Of a stretch of 64,000 bases of DNA, positions 40,798-48,315 are shown piece by piece. This DNA is from a virus. The stretch is from IMG/VR virus record IMGVR_UViG_3300027754_000065, positions 1-64,000 of that record; one strand, written 5' to 3'. The translations under genes were made by a program, and so were the position numbers. The notes beneath the pieces were generated by a model. That model had not been told where the DNA came from. It made no database searches and was given only the letters and a program-made list of their open reading frames with translations. Numbering within the stretch: the stretch's first letter is position 1; every line of letters begins with the position of its first letter.

Positions 40798-42122
40798 TTA
40801 TCATCCCTAAACCGAATAAAGCGTGGGAAACGCAAACTATATGTACCATCTTGGTTTTGTGTAATTACATCACACAAGATTTCACAAGTGCGACCAATGA
40901 TAAAATTCCGATTAGTCCAATAATCATCTCTATCACCGTCGCTAAAGCCACTACCCACATTGACTGTGATAAATTTCCCATCATCTACGCCTGAGCAAAC
41001 CAGTGCTCCAAGTCGTCCTACATTTCTTCCAGTACCCTCTTCAACACCGATCACCTCTAAATCAACTGTAATAGTTGGCTTCCACTTCATCCAAAATGTA
41101 TTACGCTTGCATTCGTAAGGAGCACCAACATCCTTAATCATAATACCCTCGAACCCTGCATTGACTTGATCCTTAGCATAACGCATAAGTTGGTCTTTAC
41201 CTTCACTGGTATCAAGGTCTACCATAATGTGCGGAAGCAACTCTACGTTGGGCAATACATCAATTACAGGACGCATGTATTCTAGCATCTCAATACGCTT
41301 TTCAAGTTGAGCGTTCCAATATCCTCGACGAAAATCATCAATTGGGATTATATCAAAAATGTTGAATACTGAATCAGTAGCTTGTACATTTTCTTTACGG
41401 CGAGCCTGACGCATCAATTCTTGGAAAGAATTTCCAATAACCTCACCGTCAAGTACAAAACCCTTCATCAATGAACGGTTATGCCTAATCAATTTTGGTA
41501 AGTACTCACCAATCTGATTTTCAATATGGGTGAAGTTTTCAAACAGTTTACCATTACGACTATACGAAAATACTGCATTTCCCGTATCAGATACCATAAC
41601 CATCATTAGTACCCTGACACCATCCAACTTAGGCTCAAGGCGTTTGACACCCTTCATTTCAGGGCGACCTTCGCTATTAGCAGCCAATTGGCAAGCAAAA
41701 ACAGGGATTTCGTAATCTGTTTTCTTACAGATTTTGTTAATCGTTTTTTCTGATACACCTGCACGAAGGTCTCGCCTAAGTACAGGAGCACAGAATGTAT
41801 TCCATTCTTCGCTATCAAACCTAAGGCTCATATCTTCAATAGCGTCCCTAGCAGCATTACCAGTTAGACCTCGTTGACCAAGATTGTGTAGAAGGTCATT
41901 AAACTCTTCCCAAGGATTTTCAGCACCAGTAATACCTTCTGTACTTGGGATTTGACGAACACCAAATGTTACATAAGGATTGTAGCAGACCTTAGTCAAT
42001 GTCAAAAAATTAACAGCATTAGTACTACCAAGGACACTTGCCTCGAGGGCTTGTCGAATAATATCTTCCTTGTACAGTCGGCTATCACTCTCATTCAGTT
42101 TGTTAATCCAACTTGCGCTCAT
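40794..42122 (-). CDS. ATP-dependent DNA ligase (T4 gp30-like)
   Basis: 442 aa. Adenylation motif I with Lys165 (EPKLDGVR), motif III VLDGEVIG, motif IV FEGIMIKD and motif V FWMKWKP, followed by an OB-fold (VIGVEEGTG...LVCSG). The N-terminal all-alpha domain with RGLTGNAARD and LRRDLRAGVSEKTINK is as in T4 ligase. Seals nicks in replication and recombination. Confidence 0.95.
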   Translation of the reverse strand: MSASWINKLNESDSRLYKEDIIRQALEASVLGSTNAVNFLTLTKVCYNPYVTFGVRQIPSTEGITGAENPWEEFNDLLHNLGQRGLTGNAARDAIEDMSLRFDSEEWNTFCAPVLRRDLRAGVSEKTINKICKKTDYEIPVFACQLAANSEGRPEMKGVKRLEPKLDGVRVLMMVMVSDTGNAVFSYSRNGKLFENFTHIENQIGEYLPKLIRHNRSLMKGFVLDGEVIGNSFQELMRQARRKENVQATDSVFNIFDIIPIDDFRRGYWNAQLEKRIEMLEYMRPVIDVLPNVELLPHIMVDLDTSEGKDQLMRYAKDQVNAGFEGIMIKDVGAPYECKRNTFWMKWKPTITVDLEVIGVEEGTGRNVGRLGALVCSGVDDGKFITVNVGSGFSDGDRDDYWTNRNFIIGRTCEILCDVITQNQDGTYSLRFPRFIRFRDDK

Positions 42123-42472
42123 TCTTTTTCTCCTTTAGTGATAATACTCACCAATTGGCGATTGCGTTCATCTTGTTCTTTGCGTTCACGGTTCTTGTCA
42201 TGTTTTTGACCAAACAACATTTGGTCATACTTGCGAGCCCATTGAATGCCATTCAACCAAATACGAATTTCACTTAATGAACCGCACATAACTTCAGCAT
42301 CACGGCAGTAGATAGGTAGACTATCTGCGTCTTTGGGCTGAACCCCTGCGCGGTCACTCATGTCACTGCCCCAACCATGTTTAGGTGCCGTAAGCATAAG
42401 ACCAATTTGATCTAATTCTGATTCTAGTCTGCGAAGTTCTAGTATTGCGTTGTAGCCTGCCATAATTACCAA
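42119..42472 (-). CDS. Hypothetical protein, 117 aa
   Basis: Helical: AILELRRLESELDQIGLML, CGSLSEIRIWLNGIQWARKYD and a very charged end (GQKHDKNRERKEQDERNRQ). ATGA overlap with the ligase, so co-translated; function unknown. Confidence 0.55.
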   Translation of the reverse strand: MVIMAGYNAILELRRLESELDQIGLMLTAPKHGWGSDMSDRAGVQPKDADSLPIYCRDAEVMCGSLSEIRIWLNGIQWARKYDQMLFGQKHDKNRERKEQDERNRQLVSIITKGEKE

Positions 42473-42870
42473 CTTGAATTGTAAAAAACTCTCAACCCTA
42501 GGAACAATTCTGTCTTAGCATTGATACAGAATTCCAAATCCCGTTCGTAGTATACATCATCTGAGGGATTTCCAAAGAAAAAACCATTGGTAGAAGGAAG
42601 CATGCCGTGTTTAACTGCCCGTTCAAGTGCGTCAACATCTTCCCAAGTCAGTTCAAGTTCAATTCCATTGAAATCGGAATCGTCATGCTTTCTTCCAGGT
42701 TTACCTTTGCTAACCCAAAGTTGTTCCATCCAACCATGTAGATTAGGATGTTTACGCCAATATGCAATGTCACGGGGCTTATTAACAGTAGAATCCCTAT
42801 CCAAACTCTTATACCAATAATCGTCACGTTGTCCGGGGTTCCCAACATAAGCATACATATCAAGACCCAT
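42466..42870 (-). CDS. Conserved phage/bacterial protein (MGLDMYAY family)
   Basis: 134 aa from ATG 42870 with AGAGGAT upstream; a GTG at 42903 is less likely. Hallmarks: MGLDMYAYV, IAYWRKHPNLHGWMEQLW, GFFFGNPSDDVYYERDL, ending LRVFYNSSW. This family recurs in phages and bacteria with no known activity. Confidence 0.75.
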   Translation of the reverse strand: MGLDMYAYVGNPGQRDDYWYKSLDRDSTVNKPRDIAYWRKHPNLHGWMEQLWVSKGKPGRKHDDSDFNGIELELTWEDVDALERAVKHGMLPSTNGFFFGNPSDDVYYERDLEFCINAKTELFLGLRVFYNSSW

Positions 42871-42909
42871 TTTATCCTCTACTTGTTTGTGTTTGAATTT
42901 CACAAAAAA

Positions 42910-42917
42910 TATTTATA
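42910..42917 (-). promoter_or_regulatory. Late promoter TATAAATA
   Basis: Minus-strand octamer 39 nt before ATG 42870; overlaps the stop of the small ORF at 42913. Confidence 0.55.
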
Positions 42918-43011
42918 TGCACTTACCAATATAATGATTTAGCAAGTAAGTGATAGAAATCACCATAGTGATGATTCCTACCAATTGAATTGTCCTTTCT
43001 AACTTAGACAA
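42913..43011 (-). CDS. Small membrane ORF, 32 aa (TTG start)
   Basis: SKLERTIQLVGIITMVISITY is a basic head plus one span. TTG start overlaps the upstream stop region. Weak support. Confidence 0.35.
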   Translation of the reverse strand: MSKLERTIQLVGIITMVISITYLLNHYIGKCI

Positions 43012-43678
43012 GTTTCACCCGATTGAGTTGGGTAGTGTTATCACGGTGAGCCTTAACTGTACCCTGAGCAACAATTGTCTTGCCAGTTGGGATAGTTTCA
43101 CGATAGCTGAAGAACACCGGCTGATCGTCAGTAGTGATACCAGTGATAAAGAACACGTTCCACTGCTGGCTAAACACACTACGAATAACCTCAACAGTGA
43201 GTTTAACTTTATCACCAACACGACCAACAAATCCACCCGACGCACTGTCAATCTTACGGTTAAGATTGTCACGCTTGACGGCCCGCTCATACGAAGCAGG
43301 GAGACTTGCGATCACCGCAACATCATAGTTGGATTCGATAACATCGCGGTTAGAGATAACCATTGCGTTGTTGTCAAACTCCGACAACATCTTACCTTGA
43401 AGGATTTTGAAAGTAAACGCTTTGTAGTACTTACGAACAGCCTCAGCCTGAACACGGTCAGCATCGGTGATCAGACTCGGATCGGCAACCAAACGGTTGA
43501 TAATATCGCGGTTGATTTCTTTAGGAGGAGTCTGCTCAGACTCGGGAAGAATGTCCTCGTTAGTCACATAAGAGGTAACAGCCTTGACATACTCACCGTT
43601 GATACGTTGAGCCGCACAAGCAGCCGACCAAACAGTGTCAGCATCAAGATTCAGAACTGGGCGTTGATAGCGAGCCAT
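43004..43678 (-). CDS. Conserved T4-like phage protein, 224 aa
   Basis: Starts MARYQRPVLNLDADTVWSAACAAQRING. Mixed alpha/beta with a C-terminal beta region (GRVGDKVKLTVEVI, NVFFITGITTDDQPVFF, AQGTVKAHRDNTTQLNRVKLV) reminiscent of an OB-like fold. Strong sigma70 promoter directly upstream, so abundant early product. The long antisense frame is a shadow. Function unknown; possible nucleic-acid binding. Confidence 0.7.
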   Translation of the reverse strand: MARYQRPVLNLDADTVWSAACAAQRINGEYVKAVTSYVTNEDILPESEQTPPKEINRDIINRLVADPSLITDADRVQAEAVRKYYKAFTFKILQGKMLSEFDNNAMVISNRDVIESNYDVAVIASLPASYERAVKRDNLNRKIDSASGGFVGRVGDKVKLTVEVIRSVFSQQWNVFFITGITTDDQPVFFSYRETIPTGKTIVAQGTVKAHRDNTTQLNRVKLV

Positions 43679-43709
43679 TTGTTACTCCGTTTTCTCAGTG
43701 TATGTGTAT

Positions 43710-43738
43710 ATTATATAGCCGAAACCAATTATTGTCAA
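43710..43738 (-). promoter_or_regulatory. Perfect-consensus sigma70 promoter
   Basis: TTGACA (43738-43733), 17 bp, TATAAT (43715-43710), for the 43004 gene. Confidence 0.92.
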
Positions 43739-43929
43739 ATCAGTGTATCGTCGTACCAGCCATTACCGGTGATAGCATCGAAGCCTGCAGCCTGTACCAA
43801 TTCTCCACCGATGCCAATGTAACCTTCCCAGTTTCCCGTCGTATCATCCGACATTTCCATAGAAAAAGTGTCGGCTTCGAACAGGCTGAAGAAGTCTACC
43901 GAGTTTGTGTATTGTGCTTGGGTTACCAT
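43735..43929 (-). CDS. Small acidic protein, 64 aa
   Basis: MVTQAQYTNSVDFFSLFEAD then GNWEGYIGIGGELVQAAGFDA; acidic and glycine-rich. Ribosome site ACGGAG from the shared leader. Function unknown. Confidence 0.55.
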   Translation of the reverse strand: MVTQAQYTNSVDFFSLFEADTFSMEMSDDTTGNWEGYIGIGGELVQAAGFDAITGNGWYDDTLI

Positions 43930-43945
43930 TGCGTACTCCGTTATC

Positions 43946-43968
43946 TAACTGTCTAAGATTCTATTATA
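43946..43968. repeat. 23-nt promoter-leader repeat, copy 3 of 3
   Basis: Identical to 30216-30238 and 30791-30813, more than 13 kb away. Confidence 0.95.
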
Positions 43969-43991
43969 TAGCCGTGCCCAATTATTGTCAA
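43963..43991 (-). promoter_or_regulatory. Perfect-consensus sigma70 promoter
   Basis: TTGACA (43991-43986), 17 bp, TATAAT (43968-43963), for the 43735 gene. Confidence 0.92.
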
Positions 43992-44008
43992 CCGTCAGGA
44001 TCGGTCTG

Positions 44009-44092
44009 TTAGACGATCCCCATGAGTATCATACACAACACTATAGCATATCCAAATAAAATAAAGCCCATTACATGTTTATCTGAAATCAT
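44009..44092 (-). CDS. Tiny membrane ORF, 27 aa
   Basis: Almost entirely one span (VMGFILFGYAIVLCMILMG). Overlaps the end of the next tiny ORF by 4 nt (ATGA). Confidence 0.4.
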   Translation of the reverse strand: MISDKHVMGFILFGYAIVLCMILMGIV

Positions 44093-44214
44093 GACATAGA
44101 ATCCTTAATAATGTAGATTAAAGAAGCAATTAATATTAATGCGGTTATTCCAAATGCGGATAACATAATAATAGGATTATTTAAATATTTTAAAAACCCA
44201 ATTGATTCATTCAT
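44089..44214 (-). CDS. Tiny membrane ORF, 41 aa
   Basis: Span IIMLSAFGITALILIASLIY after a short polar head. Overlaps the 44207 gene by 8 nt. Coupled starts support translation; function unknown. Confidence 0.45.
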   Translation of the reverse strand: MNESIGFLKYLNNPIIMLSAFGITALILIASLIYIIKDSMS

Positions 44215-44596
44215 CAATCTCTTCCAATTCTAATGGACCATAGAACAAGTATTCAGTATTATCATTGATCCATCCATCACCTTCTAGGCCTTCAATATAA
44301 TCCTCTTCACATAATGCAAGAAATTGTTCTTGTTCCTCTTCATCCATATCCTCAGGGAAATCCCACTCAACCCAACAACCATCATCAAGATTGTCTAACT
44401 CCCAATCATAGTCGGAATTAGTAAGATCATACCCATTTTCATTGTCAAGGTCAATATTAGGCTGTTCATCACTTTCACAATAGAAGGTTCCCCAACGATA
44501 ACCTTCTTCTCGGATAATAGTGACACCCTCTTTAGTCCAATATTGCTTTTCTACAGCATTTTTCTTTGACGCGGTTGATAGTTTCCAAGTTGCCAT
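44207..44596 (-). CDS. Acidic phage protein, 129 aa
   Basis: Lysine-rich head (WKLSTASKKNAVEKQYWTKEG), then an Asp/Glu/Trp-rich body (DDGCWVEWDFPEDMDEEEQE). Composition resembles the 38882 protein. Ribosome site TAGGAG. Function unknown. Confidence 0.6.
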   Translation of the reverse strand: MATWKLSTASKKNAVEKQYWTKEGVTIIREEGYRWGTFYCESDEQPNIDLDNENGYDLTNSDYDWELDNLDDGCWVEWDFPEDMDEEEQEQFLALCEEDYIEGLEGDGWINDNTEYLFYGPLELEEIDE

Positions 44597-44614
44597 TTGT
44601 TATCTCCTAAATAA

Positions 44615-44905
44615 TTATTTGTCAGTGTCTTTAGTTTTTAAACCGTTACTATGTTTATCAGTTTCTTTATCAATATCCTGAAACATGCGGCGTTCTTGCA
44701 ATGTTAATTCATTAAAGGTTTTTCTAGGATTAGCGCACATTACACATTTTGGATTACCGCAATTTAATGCATGTTGTTTGGCAAATTTATGAGAGTCTTT
44801 GATAGGAACACCATGTTCTTTGGCAATCTTAACTTGTTTTTTTACAGCATTTTCATCTTTAAGTAAACGTTTGGAATGCTTGAACTTATCTTCTTCGGTA
44901 CTCAT
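44615..44905 (-). CDS. Conserved phage protein with Cys cluster
   Basis: 96 aa. Hallmark block FAKQHALNCGNPKCVMCANP with C-x4-C-x2-C followed by RKTFNELTLQERR, familiar from many T4-like phages. Likely a structural zinc site. Behind the promoter at 44932-44960. Function unknown. Confidence 0.7.
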   Translation of the reverse strand: MSTEEDKFKHSKRLLKDENAVKKQVKIAKEHGVPIKDSHKFAKQHALNCGNPKCVMCANPRKTFNELTLQERRMFQDIDKETDKHSNGLKTKDTDK

Positions 44906-44931
44906 TATAAATCCCCTTTAGGATATTTATA

Positions 44932-44960
44932 ATTGTAACACCATAAAAATTAATTGTCAA
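44932..44960 (-). promoter_or_regulatory. Sigma70 promoter
   Basis: TTGACA (44960-44955), 17 bp, TACAAT (44937-44932), placed directly after the terminator at 44963-44987. Confidence 0.8.
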
Positions 44961-44962
44961 GC

Positions 44963-44987
44963 CAAAAAAATACCCCCTTTCGGGGGC
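44963..44987 (-). terminator. Rho-independent terminator (minus strand)
   Basis: Minus strand GCCCCCGAAAGGGGGT hairpin with a GAAA loop followed by ATTTTTTT; ends the transcript of the 45005 gene. Confidence 0.9.
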
Positions 44988-45004
44988 TTTGGGTTTATTT
45001 ACCC

Positions 45005-45271
45005 TTACTTCTTAGCGCCTGCGTTAACGAAGGCATACATCTTTTCTGCCGTTGATAATACCTGCTCAAGTCCAGGAAACTGTGGCATACCAACTGTGGT
45101 AATAACAGTGCCTGACTTTTCATCACGCTGTGCCGAGATTTCCCAACCGTGGAATTTAGCGTGGTATTCCTCCATCATAAGGCTTTTGGCCATATCGAGG
45201 ATTTCTGTGCGGATTTCATAACCATTGCGGTTAAATTTAACTTCGGGAAGTTTTGGTGTGTAGTCTGACAT
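45005..45271 (-). CDS. Conserved phage protein, 88 aa
   Basis: KFNRNGYEIRTEILDMAKSL, YHAKFHGWEI and TTVGMPQFPGLEQVLSTAEKMYAFV form a helix-strand-helix pattern I recall in T4-like cyanophages. Followed by its own terminator, hence probably highly expressed. Function unknown. Confidence 0.68.
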   Translation of the reverse strand: MSDYTPKLPEVKFNRNGYEIRTEILDMAKSLMMEEYHAKFHGWEISAQRDEKSGTVITTVGMPQFPGLEQVLSTAEKMYAFVNAGAKK

Positions 45272-45313
45272 TTTTTTCTCCTATGTGTGTGTAATGTCGA
45301 TCCATTAGGTGGA

Positions 45314-45565
45314 TTAGTCCTTCTTTGGAAAGTACCTCTCTGAAATACAATCCATAGAATATTTTCCAAGTTCAACAGTGTTAGAGACTAACATTTTGGC
45401 AAACTCGGTTTGGCTATTAATATAGTTATGAGCGGCCCTATTCATCTTAGGATCCGTGATCATTCTATTAGTTAGATCCCGTTTAACCCCTTGCAATGAA
45501 TCAATAAAAAACTCTGGAGTTAATGATGTGGAAGGGGTAGTCCATGCTAGAAAGGGATTAATCAT
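45314..45565 (-). CDS. Small helical phage protein, 83 aa (phasin-like)
   Basis: Pro/Thr head, then long helices DSLQGVKRDLTNRMITD and INSQTEFAKMLVSNTVELGKYS, similar in style to phasin-type amphipathic helices. Late motif 7 nt upstream of the ATG. Confidence 0.55.
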   Translation of the reverse strand: MINPFLAWTTPSTSLTPEFFIDSLQGVKRDLTNRMITDPKMNRAAHNYINSQTEFAKMLVSNTVELGKYSMDCISERYFPKKD

Positions 45566-45572
45566 AATGTAA

Positions 45573-45579
45573 TATTTAT
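45573..45579 (-). promoter_or_regulatory. Late-promoter motif ATAAATA
   Basis: Ends 7 nt before ATG 45565. Confidence 0.55.
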
Positions 45580-45580
45580 C

Positions 45581-45640
45581 TTATTTAAATTTCTCAGGGA
45601 AATTTAATTGTTCCCATTCTTCATCTGTAACGGGCCACAT
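45581..45640 (-). CDS. Tiny ORF, 19 aa
   Basis: Acidic peptide (WPVTDEEWEQLNF) coupled to the upstream ORF by a TAATG overlap. Very short, low support. Confidence 0.25.
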   Translation of the reverse strand: MWPVTDEEWEQLNFPEKFK

Positions 45641-45717
45641 TACGGATGTACCTCAAAGTCTTTAGGATCAAACTTTAAAAAATGGCGTAATGCGATAATA
45701 AAGTTTATCATGTCCAT
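45640..45717 (-). CDS. Tiny ORF, 25 aa
   Basis: MDMINFIIALRHFLKF then DPKDFEVHP; one member of a chain of coupled mini-ORFs. Confidence 0.3.
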   Translation of the reverse strand: MDMINFIIALRHFLKFDPKDFEVHP

Positions 45718-45720
45718 AGT

Positions 45721-45816
45721 TTAATAGTAGTGATGAATGTTATTGCGTTTACGATAATTATAAACGACTTCGCTCCAAACGGCTAACCACTCATAAAATT
45801 TGTTGATGATTTTCAT
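45721..45816 (-). CDS. Tiny ORF, 31 aa
   Basis: Aromatic and basic ([25 protein letters not shown]). Starts 1 nt after the stop of the 45818 gene. Confidence 0.35.
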   Translation of the reverse strand: MKIINKFYEWLAVWSEVVYNYRKRNNIHHYY

Positions 45817-45817
45817 A

Positions 45818-45970
45818 TTAGGCCTTTCTTCCGTATGTGAATTGACGGATAAGATTATCTACATCACCACCGTGACATGGATTGTGTGCAATAATAAATC
45901 TTTCTAAATCTGTTTTATGTGAGGTAAACCGATCCAATAAATTAATAAACTTGTCAATTAGTGTTAACAT
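45818..45970 (-). CDS. Small phage protein, 50 aa
   Basis: MLTLIDKFINLLDRF, then ERFIIAHNPCHGGDVDNLIRQF, a block reminiscent of small T4-like proteins. Ribosome site AAAGGAAAC 5 nt upstream. Heads the mini-ORF chain. The stretch 45971-46071 holds nothing else recognisable. Confidence 0.5.
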   Translation of the reverse strand: MLTLIDKFINLLDRFTSHKTDLERFIIAHNPCHGGDVDNLIRQFTYGRKA

Positions 45971-46071
45971 TATATGTTTCCTTTTATTTAGTAGTCACTT
46001 ATGGTTTCTACTAATGTATTTAGTCCTAACATATTGCAGTGCAACAATTAGCTAGTTAAAAAATGGGGATA

Positions 46072-46255
46072 TTATCCCCATTTCGTATCGTACTTCCTAA
46101 GTGCTAAGTACCTAGATAATAGTAATCTGAATTTAATATATTCATCAAGTTCAGATACTATTATCTTTTTTGGTGTGATAATGTGTCGACGGTATCCTGA
46201 TTGTAAGTCCAAGTCTTCAATAGTGATACCATCGCCATCATCATCTAAACAAAAA
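46072..46255 (-). pseudogene. Conserved-looking ORF without a standard start codon
   Basis: The frame reads DDDGDGITIEDLDLQSGYRR, then SELDEYIKFRLLLSRYLALR to a stop at 46072, clearly protein-like. No ATG or GTG lies between the end of the upstream signal-peptide gene and this coding stretch; only a TTG (in EDLDL) is available. The frame is +1 relative to the upstream gene, whose stop it overlaps. Options: TTG start, +1 frameshift fusion, or a decayed start. Confidence 0.45.
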
Positions 46256-46468
46256 TTACTTACCTGCGGGCGCGGCAGCTGGCGTAGCAGCCTTTGCGTC
46301 TGCCTTGGCAGCAGGTGCACCTTCACTTTTTTTCTCGTCTTTCTTAGCTGGAAGCTTAATATCAGCAGCAGGAGCAGCAGCAGGAGCTGCGGCTGGGGCC
46401 TTAGCAGGCTCAGCAGCAAAAGCAGTAACAGCGAAAAGTCCAGCGATCAAAGTTGCGATTGTTTTCAT
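46256..46468 (-). CDS. Secreted Ala/Pro/Lys-rich protein
   Basis: 70 aa. Clear signal peptide (MKTIATLIAGLFAVTAFA, cut after AFA), then a low-complexity Ala/Pro/Lys body (KAPAAAPAAAPAA, KKDEKKSEGAPAAKAD). Export to the periplasm by Sec is predicted. Similar short AP-rich exported proteins occur in betaproteobacteria. Ribosome site AAAGGAAATAC. A periplasmic role late in infection is possible; function unknown. Confidence 0.7.
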   Translation of the reverse strand: MKTIATLIAGLFAVTAFAAEPAKAPAAAPAAAPAADIKLPAKKDEKKSEGAPAAKADAKAATPAAAPAGK

Positions 46469-46564
46469 TTGTATTTCCTTTATAAGTTAAATGAAAGAGA
46501 GTTTAGATACATCGTGTATCTATATCTATTAACGCTTGAGTTACAGATTTCGTTGACAATTATT

Positions 46565-46711
46565 TTATCGTCCACGCCCAGTTCTGCGAACTACGTTAGT
46601 TCCGCCAAACCCTTTCGTGTTTGGTTTAGGAATTTTGGGTTGATTAAACTGTGAGGTTTTTTTAACTGGCAAAGTGACAGTTGGTTTTTTTGGTTTGTTT
46701 TCTTCGGTCAT
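46565..46711 (-). CDS. Small basic protein, 48 aa
   Basis: Lys/Pro/Thr-rich (MTEENKPKKPTVTLPVKK) ending in NVVRRTGRGR. ATGA-type overlap with the 46708 gene. Disordered, charge suggests RNA or DNA binding. Confidence 0.5.
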   Translation of the reverse strand: MTEENKPKKPTVTLPVKKTSQFNQPKIPKPNTKGFGGTNVVRRTGRGR

Positions 46712-47112
46712 TGTCTCACCTTTATAGAATTTAAATATTCATGTAAGTTGCCATATAATCCTACCATCATAGCAACCTTACTGTCATACAGTCTGATGTA
46801 GGGAAGTTTTTTCGTTTCAGTTTTATTTACACCCAAGTAATATGGACATTTAATTTTTTTGTTTACTTCAAGTACAAAACTATGCCAACTTTGCCCTTCT
46901 TGTTTAAATTCATAATCATAATGAGATATTTCAGCCAATTGAAATGCTACCATACCTTCATCAGTTAATCTTAGTCCTTCTTGTCTACCTGTCATCCACC
47001 ACTTGAACATTAGGTCTTCAACTGGGATTTCATGGTAGATATGTAAATGTTGTGGTATTTCTTTTAATACCGTTTCTGTAATTATTTTTTTAGTAGTCTT
47101 ATGCCTGATCAT
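46708..47112 (-). CDS. Conserved phage hypothetical protein, 134 aa
   Basis: Contains PVEDLMFKWWMTGRQEGLRLTD and YLGVNKTETKKLPYIRLYDSK, a family I recall in T4-like phages. Ends with an aliphatic helix (VAMMVGLYGNLHEYLNSI). Function unknown. Confidence 0.65.
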   Translation of the reverse strand: MIRHKTTKKIITETVLKEIPQHLHIYHEIPVEDLMFKWWMTGRQEGLRLTDEGMVAFQLAEISHYDYEFKQEGQSWHSFVLEVNKKIKCPYYLGVNKTETKKLPYIRLYDSKVAMMVGLYGNLHEYLNSIKVRQ

Positions 47113-47398
47113 CAGGATAAACTGTTCTCCCGTTGTTCATAAACACAACGGTAAATTTGTCTGTTTTGAATTGTACATTCAATTTACGACAAAGGTTTCT
47201 TGCGTGACCTGGATTACTAAAGCTAGTCTTTTTATACTTAGGAGTAGACTCACTATCCAAGTAGTGTTGTGACTTGAGATTAATTGGTTGTCCCTCGTAA
47301 AACACAGCCCAAATACCACTAGCTTCTACGATTTGGTCGCATTTGTAAGTTGTCTTATCTACTATTTCTAGCAAGACTTTGGGCTGTGTTCTACTCAT
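47099..47398 (-). CDS. Conserved phage hypothetical protein, 99 aa
   Basis: KTSFSNPGHARNLCRKLN and FTVVFMNNGRTVYPD; beta-rich with one helix. Coupled to both neighbours by short overlaps. Function unknown. Confidence 0.6.
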   Translation of the reverse strand: MSRTQPKVLLEIVDKTTYKCDQIVEASGIWAVFYEGQPINLKSQHYLDSESTPKYKKTSFSNPGHARNLCRKLNVQFKTDKFTVVFMNNGRTVYPDDQA

Positions 47399-47601
47399 TT
47401 GAATGATCCAGCTTTTAATTCAATTTGTATTACTGGTTCATCAACTGGCTTTTTGTCAGTATTTTTTTCGTAATACTCTACTAAAATTTTAGCCAGTTCA
47501 TCACGAAGGCCTCTAGCCTCAATGAGAGGCATAACAAAATCTTTATTTTGTTTGCTTTCTACTACAGACACTTTGTCAATGAACCTTTTAATATAAATCA
47601 T
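47395..47601 (-). CDS. Conserved phage hypothetical protein, 68 aa
   Basis: VMPLIEARGLRDELAKILVEYYE is a strongly amphipathic helix pair typical of a recurrent small T4-like family. Function unknown. Confidence 0.6.
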   Translation of the reverse strand: MIYIKRFIDKVSVVESKQNKDFVMPLIEARGLRDELAKILVEYYEKNTDKKPVDEPVIQIELKAGSFK

Positions 47602-48056
47602 TGATTATTTATCTGGTGTTCAGCGTCCAATTTAGTTTTGAAGGGACCCATATATGGATACCGTTGTACAAAAATATACTTAGGACAAAATACTACTTCG
47701 TTTTCTCCTGTATGATTTAGAACGAACCAACCGGCTGCATGAAAACACTTGCTTTTGGGCGTCTTAGTATAGATATGAAGTTTTCGCTTAATATCTAAAA
47801 TAGAGTTGTAAATCTTTCCAGTTGTGGGATAGTTAGCGAAAGGAAGTTGGATTTTAGTTTTGTTAGATTTTAGTGTTTGGAATTCAATATTGGTTGTACG
47901 CTTGAGTTCAGTGGTAGTTTTGTAATGAGTCTGAGACCCATTCATTTTAACATCAAATCCTGAACCATTGGCGATCACATTACCAATTTTTTTATCACCA
48001 TCAGTGATGACCCAATATTGATCCTTAACAATAGGTTTAGCTACAATTTCAGACAT
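47598..48056 (-). CDS. Conserved phage protein, 152 aa
   Basis: N-terminal beta region (YWVITDGDKKIGNVIANGSGF), basic helix, then FHAAGWFVLNHTGENEVVFCPKY. Recalled as a conserved T4-like gene near replication genes. Function unknown. Confidence 0.62.
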   Translation of the reverse strand: MSEIVAKPIVKDQYWVITDGDKKIGNVIANGSGFDVKMNGSQTHYKTTTELKRTTNIEFQTLKSNKTKIQLPFANYPTTGKIYNSILDIKRKLHIYTKTPKSKCFHAAGWFVLNHTGENEVVFCPKYIFVQRYPYMGPFKTKLDAEHQINNQ

Positions 48057-48057
48057 G

Positions 48058-48303
48058 TTATTCCTTTTTATTAAGCATAAAAGCCTTTAGCACTTCATTT
48101 GCTTCTGTATAATCTTCATCGGTATCGCTTTCAGCAATTTCAATAAGCAAAAGCCAATACAACTGCTCTGCTAGTTCACGGTCATCGGTTGACAAGGTAG
48201 CTACCCAATCATTGAATTCTTCTTGGGAGCCCAGTCCCCACATGATATCTAGCATTGCTACTTGTTTGTCGGTAAGACCATTGATAGTGATTTCTTTACT
48301 CAT
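48058..48303 (-). CDS. Small acidic helical protein, 81 aa
   Basis: GLTDKQVAMLDIMWGLGSQEEF and ELAEQLYWLLLIEIAESDTDED; all-helical. Function unknown. Confidence 0.6.
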   Translation of the reverse strand: MSKEITINGLTDKQVAMLDIMWGLGSQEEFNDWVATLSTDDRELAEQLYWLLLIEIAESDTDEDYTEANEVLKAFMLNKKE

Positions 48304-48315
48304 TTTGAAAATTCC

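Noticed and set aside
43028-43822. 264-aa open frame on the plus strand
   Set aside because: Antisense to the well-supported 43004 gene and across two perfect minus-strand promoters; no family signature or ribosome site.
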